DNA of 64,000 nt, taken from Aeromonas salmonicida subsp. salmonicida. Its GTDB lineage: Bacteria; Pseudomonadota; Gammaproteobacteria; Enterobacterales; Aeromonadaceae. The translations under genes and the position numbers were made by a program. Each line of letters opens with the position of its first letter. Positions within the stretch are counted from its first letter, which is position 1. Positions 57,786-64,000 of the stretch are shown in pieces. The stretch covers positions 1-64,000 of the forward strand of contig NZ_LSGW01000102.1 of NCBI RefSeq assembly GCF_001643305.1, read 5' to 3'. The notes beneath the pieces are model-generated. The model was not told the DNA's origin. It did not search any database and saw nothing but the letters and a program-made list of their open reading frames with translations.

Positions 57786-57817
57786 TGCTGTATACGGTTG
57801 GTGTGGCGCTTGGCTGG

Positions 57818-58987
57818 TTAGGCTTGCTCAAGCTGAGCCGGTATAAATCCTTGCTCACGTAGCGACTGGATAACGCCGCGCAACAGGTAGTTATTGGCAA
57901 AGCAGATCACATACTGCCTAGCTCCTTCTTGCACAGGTTGCAGCATCTTTTGTTCGAGTAGTTTGTTGATTTGGTAGGTTCTCTGAGCTGGCTTTGCTAG
58001 CTCAGGTATTGCCTTTGCTAAGTCACCAGCTTTGATTAACCCTTGTTGCGAGCATGCGAGTCGCAGGATCTTAAATTCAAGATCGGTCAAGAGACCGCGC
58101 TTCTTGGAATAGGCGAGTGCTGGCAACAACACATGTTCTTGCAAGTACGCATACCGGGTTAACTGATCCACTTTTTTCAATTCAGCCAAGATCCCATCCA
58201 GGACGTAAATACACCATGTTTCTCGCCCTTCCGCCGTGCCCTCATCTGCTGCGGACAGCATTCTGTAATAGCGGTTACGATCATTGCAAAAGACTGCCGT
58301 TGGATTCAGTACCCGCCCACCATCTTTGACGTTGAAGCCATATTTGATCAGCAAGGCGTAGGTCAACAGGCGCACTGTCCTGCCGTTTCCATTCGTGAAC
58401 GGGTGAATCCAGCCGAATCGGTGGTGCGCCAGCGCGACCTTCATCAGGTCATACTTCTGTGAGTCCGCCCTATTGATGAAGTTGACCAAATCAGACATGT
58501 AGCCGGGGACTTGAATATGCTCCGGAGGCAAGTGCGTTGATTGAGCGATACGAACGCCCTCTTGACGGTATGATCCAGGAGTGCGATCACCCTCACGTTC
58601 AAGCGATGACACGGCAAGCGTGTGTAGCTCTCGGATGAGGTGCTCTGTAAAAGGCATCCCAGGTTCAACCACCTCATCGATATACGCCATGGCGTGCTCA
58701 ATGTTGGAAATCTCTCTCAGGTGGTCAGTACCCTGAATTTCACCATCAACCCGGCTTTCGACATAATCGGCCAAGGTAGTGTGGTTACCTTCAATGCGAG
58801 CAGATCCTAAGCTCTCCAGCAGATGAAAAATCCCCTTCAATTGGAAGAACAACGGAGCTGGGGTATCGCCTGCCAGTTGTAGTCTTCGCAAGTGCTCAAG
58901 CTCCGTGAGCACATCAACCAATGGGGAGTCGAATGAAGGGTTCAACAGCTCAAGTTCATGATGAACAAATCGAGGTATGTTTGACAT
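57818..58987 (-). CDS. Fic-family protein (putative AMP transferase)
   Basis: 389 residues: Fic_N domain, Fic core, C-terminal winged helix. Active site [12 protein letters not shown] (His195). The inhibitory motif is in the N-terminal part, SARIEGN (Ser62-Glu66-Gly67), as in class II Fic proteins that keep themselves off. The family transfers AMP to Ser/Thr/Tyr of target proteins. No antitoxin gene is adjacent. Start at 58987 gives an N-terminus [15 protein letters not shown]. First cargo gene of the element. Confidence 0.9.
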   Translation of the reverse strand: MSNIPRFVHHELELLNPSFDSPLVDVLTELEHLRRLQLAGDTPAPLFFQLKGIFHLLESLGSARIEGNHTTLADYVESRVDGEIQGTDHLREISNIEHAMAYIDEVVEPGMPFTEHLIRELHTLAVSSLEREGDRTPGSYRQEGVRIAQSTHLPPEHIQVPGYMSDLVNFINRADSQKYDLMKVALAHHRFGWIHPFTNGNGRTVRLLTYALLIKYGFNVKDGGRVLNPTAVFCNDRNRYYRMLSAADEGTAEGRETWCIYVLDGILAELKKVDQLTRYAYLQEHVLLPALAYSKKRGLLTDLEFKILRLACSQQGLIKAGDLAKAIPELAKPAQRTYQINKLLEQKMLQPVQEGARQYVICFANNYLLRGVIQSLREQGFIPAQLEQA

Positions 58988-59741
58988 ACATTTCAAATCC
59001 TGCGAATGAGATAAATCAAAAAATAACACATAAAGCATTGAGATAATTATCTTAAGCTAGTTTTCACCGCATTCAATTTTTCATAAGACCTTTTACTAAC
59101 AAATCAAAACCAACCTTCGTGCTATGTCAAAAAAACCCATTCAGGCTATGTCGCTCCCCCACCCCGACAAGTACCCATCCACTGTTGCTACTTGGCTTTT
59201 GAGATCACCATAGGTATCTGACACATGCAAAGATGCGGCGGACACCACACGGAGTGCGGTGCCCCTCCCCCCCCAGCCACTAACATCTAACCTTCAAAAC
59301 AGATAAAACCATGCTCAAAATCGCAGTGTTGTCCTCGTTTTGCATGAACACTCCCCAGCCACCAGATCGGCGTGACGGGAAGTGAAAGATTTTGAGGGAT
59401 TCTGAAGGATTGTCTTTCACCCCTTCATGGCGGCCCCACGCCAATACTGGTGCGGGGCGCAGCCATGCGGGAATAATCTTTCAAGTGAATGGAAATCGAC
59501 ACATAAAGCGGGCAGGCGAGGCGGGGTCCCGATTGCGCGCCAGGGGGGCTGGCACTCTTAGCCGCTGGTTGCACCAACCAACGCTGGTGCTCTCGCGGCC
59601 ACCGATGAGTATCAAGGTGAGGGGGAGGCCAGCGGTTGCATAGCGGGTCACTCGTGCGCGTATACGAGGGCAGCAAAAAGCCCGCATAGGGCGGGCTTGC
59701 TATGGGGTCAATAGATGCTGGATTTGAAGGCTAAACCAGAC
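58988..59741. other. non-coding stretch upstream of fic
   Basis: 754 bp without a convincing gene. AT-rich at 59030-59110 (fic promoter). An 8-bp inverted repeat GTGAAAGA (59382-59389)/TCTTTCAC (59413-59420) and GC-rich DNA at 59430-59660 are seen. A terminator for the following gene is at 59678-59698. Confidence 0.5.
59678..59698 (-). terminator. intrinsic terminator
   Basis: 8-bp arms (59678-59685, 59691-59698), minus-strand T-run, 44 bp after the stop of the gene at 59742. Confidence 0.8.
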
Positions 59742-60563
59742 TCATGCCTCTCGTAAATTCTTGCTGCGGGTCAACATTGCATCCGGTGACCAGTTATCAC
59801 GGCTGGCCTGCACTGCAGATTTTGGTTCTTCCGTTTGCTCCATGCGCAAGGCCTGTTTTGTACGAGCACTATTTTTGGCTGCTGGGCTGCCTACCAAATC
59901 AAGACGGATCAGATTGCTCGGAGGAATACGCTTAATCTCTTCCATGACCACCGGATCCAGTTCCGGGTCAGTATCTCTCCAGATTGGTTCAAGCAACTCA
60001 GCCACCAATGACTTCACCATATCGAGCGGGAGGATTTCTGCTGGCTCTATCAAGCTGGAGGGAGTGAATACCGTGCTGGTATCATCCTGTAAGAATGAAC
60101 TGATGGCCGCTTTCTGTCTGCCTCTGGACACTAACCTGGCCAGCAGTGGCAAAAGTGGGACCAGAGCCTCCCGAGCCTCATCCTGATCGCTGGCGATCAA
60201 CCCATCCAGATAGGTGTTTGCTAAGTTTACACGCTGCTTCAGGTGCTGGCCCCACAGCTCCTGCCCAGAGCATGAGCGTTCAAATGCACCGTCTTCCAAC
60301 TCTGCGGCAATGACCTCCATGTCAGCCAACTCACTCTCAAGCGACGAGATATGAGCAGACAGCTGTCGATACTCTTTTCCAGCTGTTTTCCCCTCGGCAA
60401 TCGCTGCTCGCCGGAGTTCACGCCCTCGCTGGATCTCCTGCTTGAGCTCTTCAATGTGCGGGCGACTGATACAGGTCAGCAAACGATGCTCTCCATCATG
60501 CCACCCCATATATTCGTGGTGTGCTTGTTGGGCTACCTGCACTAGATCTGTGATGTTATGCAT
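59742..60563 (-). CDS. hypothetical mobile-element protein
   Basis: 273 residues, mostly helical with a coiled-coil-like region (EELKQEIQRGRELRRAAIAE and ISSLESELADMEVIAAELED). The C-terminal third is basic and low in complexity. No known domain. Starts 28 bp after the stop of the 104-residue gene, in one transcript with it. A structural or replication-accessory role is possible but unproven. Confidence 0.65.
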   Translation of the reverse strand: MHNITDLVQVAQQAHHEYMGWHDGEHRLLTCISRPHIEELKQEIQRGRELRRAAIAEGKTAGKEYRQLSAHISSLESELADMEVIAAELEDGAFERSCSGQELWGQHLKQRVNLANTYLDGLIASDQDEAREALVPLLPLLARLVSRGRQKAAISSFLQDDTSTVFTPSSLIEPAEILPLDMVKSLVAELLEPIWRDTDPELDPVVMEEIKRIPPSNLIRLDLVGSPAAKNSARTKQALRMEQTEEPKSAVQASRDNWSPDAMLTRSKNLREA

Positions 60564-60590
60564 TTACTATCTCCAAGTCGGGTTGAATGA

Positions 60591-60905
60591 TCAGCAATCT
60601 GTTTCGGTAAGGTGCTTCAGGTCCGCAGTTAGGCTATCCATGCTTTTGGCAGTGAAGTTCATCACCCCCGGCTGGCTCGTGGATAACAGCTCGAGTTGCT
60701 GCGAGAGGCGTAGCAGGAGCCTTTCATCGCGTGGCTGCAACGGTACCTTGGCCAATGTCTTGGCATTGGCGGCGTATTGGCGCAGTTCGCTTTGTGTCAG
60801 GCCATCCAGGTTATCCAGCAAGATCGCCTCCTGCTGGGGGGTCAGCGTGGGTACTGTGGCGTAGATGCGCCCACAGATAGCGCCAAAGTCATGCAGCTTG
60901 GTCAT
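60591..60905 (-). CDS. hypothetical mobile-element protein
   Basis: 104 residues, soluble, largely helical: TLTPQQEAILLDNLDGLTQS, SELRQYAANAKTLAKV and LLLRLSQQLELLS. Unrecognised. It lies between the AlpA-like and 273-residue genes; tight spacing implies one operon. Confidence 0.6.
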   Translation of the reverse strand: MTKLHDFGAICGRIYATVPTLTPQQEAILLDNLDGLTQSELRQYAANAKTLAKVPLQPRDERLLLRLSQQLELLSTSQPGVMNFTAKSMDSLTADLKHLTETDC

Positions 60906-60953
60906 CGTGATTTCTCCATCGGGTGAAGGGGGAAACGGGGGACATGGCCATGG

Positions 60954-61178
60954 TCAAAGGCCATTGCTGACATGGGCCGCTTCCAGCTTGACCAGATCGA
61001 TCCCATGTTGTTTCAACGCGGGTTCAATCTCGGCCCGAATGAAGCGATACCGGCCATTTCGGCCCAGACGGATTGGGCGTGGTAACTCGCCCCGTTCGAC
61101 CATGCGGTCAATCGTGTCGTAGCGACAGCCGATCAACACGGTCAGGCGCTTACGCTCAATGAACACTTGATTGGTCAT
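60954..61178 (-). CDS. AlpA-like excisionase/regulator
   Basis: 74 residues, MerR/AlpA-type HTH: RLTVLIGCRYDTIDRMVERG then ELPRPIRLGRNGRYRF, the classic AlpA pattern. Such proteins control integrase expression or act as excisionases. Two adjacent ATGs; 61178 has better spacing from AGGAG. A 15-bp inverted repeat (61241-61275) lies about 60 bp upstream and could be its operator. Confidence 0.85.
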   Translation of the reverse strand: MTNQVFIERKRLTVLIGCRYDTIDRMVERGELPRPIRLGRNGRYRFIRAEIEPALKQHGIDLVKLEAAHVSNGL

Positions 61179-61240
61179 CATGCTCTCCTGATGTTGGTTA
61201 CTTTATGGAGGTTGCAACGGTTTACGCAGAGAGACGAGCC

Positions 61241-61275
61241 ACCGCCATTGTGTAATGGCGTTACACAATGGCGGT
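61241..61275. repeat. perfect 15-bp inverted repeat upstream of alpA-like gene
   Basis: Arms 61241-61255 and 61261-61275 around TGGCG. There is no T-run. Its place between relaxase stop and the AlpA-like start suggests an operator or a recombination/processing hairpin. Confidence 0.7.
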
Positions 61276-61426
61276 TATGACTGTCTCCGCTATGAGAGAT
61301 GATGCGGCGGTTTCAAGCGAAATGTGAGCAGCGGCCAGTGTATCCAGGGCGGACACACTGGTGGAGTTGGATATTTCAGCTGGATTGAGGGGAATCACCC
61401 CTTAATGGCTATTGGTAATCAGGTCG

Positions 61427-62749
61427 TTACGGATGAAGGTCAAGCCCAAGTGCTTGGTTAACTTTATGGGTCTTTTTGACTGCTTTTGCGACGGGATAGA
61501 GTGCTTGCTGGATCTCTGTGGCAAGAGGCTGTAGCTCCGCCAACGCTGCAATCGCGGCATCTGCTTCGTCCTTGGGTTCTATTGCCTTGGGGTCGCGAAG
61601 GATCGCCGTAAATGCGGCAAGGATGGGGGACAAAATCTCTCTCATCCTACCCTCCATGGCGGTGACGGCCTGCTTGGCCCAGCGTTCGGCCCGTATTGCC
61701 ATTGCCTCCGCCTGCTCGGCCTGCAGCAAAGAAGCGTCTATGCGTGCCTGAGCCTTGCGGTTGGCTTCCTTTACTCTCTCGGCAGCCTCAGCCAACCGGA
61801 GCGCTGTTGCGGCTTCCTGGGTGGCCAGTTCGGCCAGCCGACTCTCTGCGGCCTCAATCTCAGAGGTTCGCAGGATCACCGCCTCCAGTAAGTCCTGACG
61901 CTGATCGGCCATGTGTCGAGCACCATACAACGCAGCAGCCTTCGTCGCGGCCAGTAGCTGCCCCTCGGTGTAGAGCGGAGCGCCCCGCCCCAACAACCCG
62001 GTTCGGTGCTCAACCTCTTGCATAGAGATGATTTGGTTGATTTTCCCCATGGTCGGCCCTTTCGGCTTCGTTGCATTAATGAGCGCAGCATGGGCAGACA
62101 AAGCCCGCTGCTCCGCGTTCCACACCTCCCTCTGCAGTCGCCGCCGACGCGGGCCTATCCTGGCAAGCCCAAAGTCCGCGGACACAATATGTATCTCGTC
62201 CTGCCAAGCTCTCATGGCCTGATTGAACGCGAGACGTTGCAGACCCTTTCGCTCCCCTCGAGCAGCTGAGGCCCGCGCCGCTGCAACCCCAGGATGTACA
62301 GCACCGAATGATTCGCCTGGCTGCGGTACCAGGTAAAAGTGGATGTGCCGATGCGGCTCATCAACATGCTCGACTACCGATTTCAGCCTGTCGCCATGCT
62401 TTGTTTTCAGATACCCAATCATGGCGTCACGATACCTTGGCCAGAGCTCATCGGGCAGGTTCTCCGGGACACTGACCACGCCAGCCCCTAAACACAGTCC
62501 GTCAATCCTCAGCTTACGCCCTCGCGGGTCAACGGCCTGCTCCGCCCATGCCATGGCCTGCTGCACTGCCTCCGATGGCATAACCCCAAACCGTAGGATC
62601 GGCGGATTAGGCTCTTTCACATGTGGATGAGCACCGGGTTTACGCTCAGCCTCATCCGCTATCTGCTGGGCTGACAGTACCCGCCCCGTCTTTGTCTTCC
62701 CGCCTTGTCGTGCATACCCGTCAATGTGTGCAAACTGACATCCCGCCAT
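61427..62749 (-). CDS. MobV-type relaxase (plasmid mobilization protein)
   Basis: 440 residues. The relaxase metal-binding motif HVDEPHRHIH (128-137) followed by FYLVP resembles the HxDExxPHxH of the Mob_Pre/MobV family. N-terminus MAGCQFAHIDGYARQGGKTK replaces the usual start but has a GGGAGG/AGGT site; a longer frame to 62983 is unlikely. C-terminal half is a long coiled-coil rich in Ala/Glu (330-400). It would nick oriT in the element. Confidence 0.82.
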   Translation of the reverse strand: MAGCQFAHIDGYARQGGKTKTGRVLSAQQIADEAERKPGAHPHVKEPNPPILRFGVMPSEAVQQAMAWAEQAVDPRGRKLRIDGLCLGAGVVSVPENLPDELWPRYRDAMIGYLKTKHGDRLKSVVEHVDEPHRHIHFYLVPQPGESFGAVHPGVAAARASAARGERKGLQRLAFNQAMRAWQDEIHIVSADFGLARIGPRRRRLQREVWNAEQRALSAHAALINATKPKGPTMGKINQIISMQEVEHRTGLLGRGAPLYTEGQLLAATKAAALYGARHMADQRQDLLEAVILRTSEIEAAESRLAELATQEAATALRLAEAAERVKEANRKAQARIDASLLQAEQAEAMAIRAERWAKQAVTAMEGRMREILSPILAAFTAILRDPKAIEPKDEADAAIAALAELQPLATEIQQALYPVAKAVKKTHKVNQALGLDLHP

Positions 62750-62848
62750 ACCTGACCTACCTCCCCCTGCTTGCTCTCGTTCCACGCTACCCCAAAAGCG
62801 AAAATGAGTGGGCGAAAACTTACGCATAGTGACATAGTGACCGACTTT

Positions 62849-62921
62849 GCTTATGCGCTTGAGTCCTTCGTCCTCTTCGGCATAAGCGTCGGCCCTGCGG
62901 GGCGCGGCTGGTAACACCAGC
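62849..62921. other. candidate oriT
   Basis: Inverted repeat GCTTATGC/GCATAAGC (62849-62856, 62880-62887) followed by CGTCGGCCCT and a small hairpin (62907-62921), about 100 bp upstream of the relaxase. An inverted repeat near a nic-like CCCT fits oriT layouts, but no known nic sequence is matched. Confidence 0.35.
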
Positions 62922-62990
62922 ATGGGAGGGAAACTACGAGCCCTAAACACGGCCAGCCAGAGAAAGGATTTGACACAAAGCATCGCTTTT

Positions 62991-63316
62991 TGCTATTCGC
63001 GCACGCACACATGCATGTGTGATGTAAAAACGATGGGAACAGTGGGAACATGGGAACATTGCCCGCTAACCCTTGCCACTACTGGGTTTCTCTGTTCCCA
63101 CAGTCGCTGGAAGGTGTGGGAACAAAGGGAACAGGGGTTGGGAACATTTCCGACTTGTTCCCACTGTTCCCAATCTGTTCCCACGAAATTCCGTGAGCGT
63201 GGGAACATTAGTATCACTTGCTGGATAAGGCTTTGAAGGTCATTTATCTATCTTGTTCCCACTGTTCCCATATTTTTATTAAATTAACGCCTGCGGGCGC
63301 ACATGCGCGAATAGCA
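62991..63316. repeat. 13-bp inverted repeat framing the octamer array
   Basis: TGCTATTCGCGCA at 62991-63003 recurs inverted at 63304-63316 without mismatch. The octamer cluster lies entirely between the two arms. Confidence 0.8.
63034..63270. repeat. array of TGGGAACA octamers, iteron-like
   Basis: 12 perfect copies of TGGGAACA, six per strand, plus one variant (AGGGAACA at 63126), in 237 bp. Forward starts: 63034, 63043, 63051, 63117, 63139, 63200. Reverse copies begin at 63093, 63156, 63165, 63176, 63254 and 63263. Several pairs are 9 bp apart. Together with the adjacent AT-rich patch they look like a replication origin or a multi-site operator. Confidence 0.85.
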
Positions 63317-63376
63317 TGAGCAGCCACAAAAAGTAAAGGGCCGCACGATGGCGACCCCTTGCTTTCTTCTGGCTGG

Positions 63377-64000
63377 CTACTCGTCTTCCGGCCCATCGGC
63401 CTCATCGGCTAGCACTCTCTCGGTCAGCATGTAGATCCAGACCGTTGCGCCGCCATCCCGCAGGCGGATCTTGCGCTGGGCTCGTTTGCCATCATTCGAG
63501 GGCAACAGATAGCCCGCCTCCAAACAAAGCTGGGCCACCCGCTTGGGATCCCGACCTCGGGTGATCTCATTCCAACCGGGAGGCAGCACGATAAAGCTCA
63601 CGCCATCGGCTTCCTTCTTGCGATAGCCGACCATATTGGCCGGACGGTGGTTGGGGTCGAACCAGTCGGCAAAGCGGCTGTGCTGATGCGCCACAACAAA
63701 ACCGCGCACCTGCTCCAGGGTGGCCTTGTCTTCCTTGTTTCCCAGGTGCCCCCGTTCATCCAGCCACGCCTTGAGGCATATCCGCACGGCGCTGGTCGCT
63801 TCACCCTGTGGCCAACCGGTGATCCCCAGTTCAGTGGCAAGCTCACCCGCTGCGGCCACTATGGCAAAGCGATTGATAGCCCGCCCAACCTGATTACCGG
63901 CCCCCGTTGGGGTCAGCTCGACCGCCAGACGCTTGATCTCCGGCTTCAGGCGCTCCTTGTGTGCGTCCAGCCCTGTTGCCAAGGTCTCGATGTAGGCACG
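63377..64000 (-). CDS. DUF927-family protein, 3' part (helicase/primase-like)
   Basis: The frame stays open to the window edge, so only the C-terminal about 207 residues are seen. QVGRAINRFAIVAAAGELAT, ELGITGWPQGEATSAVRICLKAWLDERG and NKEDKATLEQVRGFVVAHQH are typical of the C-terminal region of DUF927 proteins, which accompany phage/plasmid/IME replication and carry an ATPase core upstream. The octamer array lies just past its stop. Confidence 0.78.
   Translation of the reverse strand, partial: RAYIETLATGLDAHKERLKPEIKRLAVELTPTGAGNQVGRAINRFAIVAAAGELATELGITGWPQGEATSAVRICLKAWLDERGHLGNKEDKATLEQVRGFVVAHQHSRFADWFDPNHRPANMVGYRKKEADGVSFIVLPPGWNEITRGRDPKRVAQLCLEAGYLLPSNDGKRAQRKIRLRDGGATVWIYMLTERVLADEADGPEDE

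Larger units (their letters stand above)
56902..57817. other. long non-coding stretch upstream of amtB and at the element boundary
   Basis: 916 bp. No glnK and no convincing gene; short frames lack binding sites or similarity. It holds an orphan terminator (57461-57490), an AT-rich patch (57541-57595) and the fic terminator (57766-57785). Probably the left junction of the mobile element lies here. Confidence 0.5.
62750..63376. other. non-coding control region between relaxase and DUF927 gene
   Basis: 627 bp without a gene. From left to right: hairpins near 62849-62921 (candidate oriT), left arm of a 13-bp inverted repeat (62991-63003), a palindrome (63007-63020), the TGGGAACA array (63034-63270), an AT-rich stretch (63271-63289) and the right arm (63304-63316). 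Confidence 0.7.
57541..64000. mobile_element. probable integrative mobilizable element (left part)
   Basis: From about 57541 to the window edge the content changes: Fic protein, two unknown proteins, AlpA-like regulator, MobV-type relaxase, octamer array and a DUF927 protein, all minus strand with long gaps. AT-rich patches mark the left side. The integrase and right end must be beyond 64000. Boundaries are approximate; the kind of element (IME or integrated plasmid) is inference. Confidence 0.6.

Noticed and set aside
57640..57817. tRNA gene as integration site
   Set aside because: No cloverleaf or T-loop consensus found near the element boundary.
63034..63270. CRISPR array
   Set aside because: Repeats are 8 bp, occur on both strands and have irregular spacing; no cas genes.

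Overview
The window is a stretch of gamma-proteobacterial chromosome that is almost certainly Aeromonas. The clearest pointer is a chromosomal CphA/ImiS-type subclass B2 metallo-beta-lactamase gene (10994-11758). Core-gene order supports this: yggU-yggT-proC-yggS divergent from pilT-pilU, srmB/trmN6, zur/dusA, hupA near rsd, radA-PilZ-serB/ytjB, and deoC-deoA-deoB-deoD with nupC and yjjV. That order resembles Vibrio and E. coli, but the genes have the GC-rich codon use of Aeromonas. Species cannot be fixed from this window.

Layout. 1-285: left edge with an rRNA-type promoter firing leftwards out of the window and one perfect DnaA box. 286-9409: mixed metabolic genes (nitronate monooxygenase, secreted RNase T2, gamma-carbonic-anhydrase-like protein, exported SAM hydrolase, MFS/LysR pair, rhlE). 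9498-13161: a flippase-like membrane protein, cphA with a matching BlrAB tag upstream, and an AT-rich insert holding a frameshifted membrane-protein gene. 13162-17220: amidase, agmatine deiminase and a divergent LysR regulator. 17445-24983: SDR, outer-membrane barrel, copper chaperone, enoyl-CoA hydratase, CatB-type acetyltransferase, ParB-like exported protein, OppA. 25002-29716: YggU/YggT/ProC/YggS and the PilT/PilU twitching ATPases. 29748-38938: yaaA, srmB, trmN6, brnQ, cheX-zur, dusA, hupA, rsd, PilZ. 39031-53710: radA, a double-PilZ protein, serB/ytjB, the deoxynucleoside catabolic operon and transporter, yjjV, a type IV pilin-like protein. 53796-56901: GNAT, an RlmD-type methyltransferase and an amtB gene with a large in-frame internal deletion. 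57541 to the right edge: a probable integrative mobilizable element (Fic protein, two unknown proteins, AlpA-like regulator, MobV-type relaxase, DUF927 helicase/primase-like protein) containing a dense octamer array.

How the genes work together. DeoC, DeoA, DeoB and DeoD with NupC form a complete route from imported nucleosides to acetaldehyde and glyceraldehyde-3-phosphate. PilT and PilU are the retraction motors of type IV pili. The AguA/amidase/LysR cluster probably handles agmatine or a related amide. CphA is predicted to be induced through the BlrAB two-component system. In the right-hand element, relaxase, candidate oriT, octamer array and DUF927 protein together suggest a self-replicating or mobilizable unit.

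The observations most worth following are the octamer array framed by a 13-bp inverted repeat (62991-63316), the internally deleted amtB (55969-56901), the duplicated proC start forming a coupled mini-ORF (26705-26782), the Blr tag upstream of cphA, and the broken AT-rich gene beside it. Gene identities rest on reading the translated sequences and on family knowledge; no database search was run.
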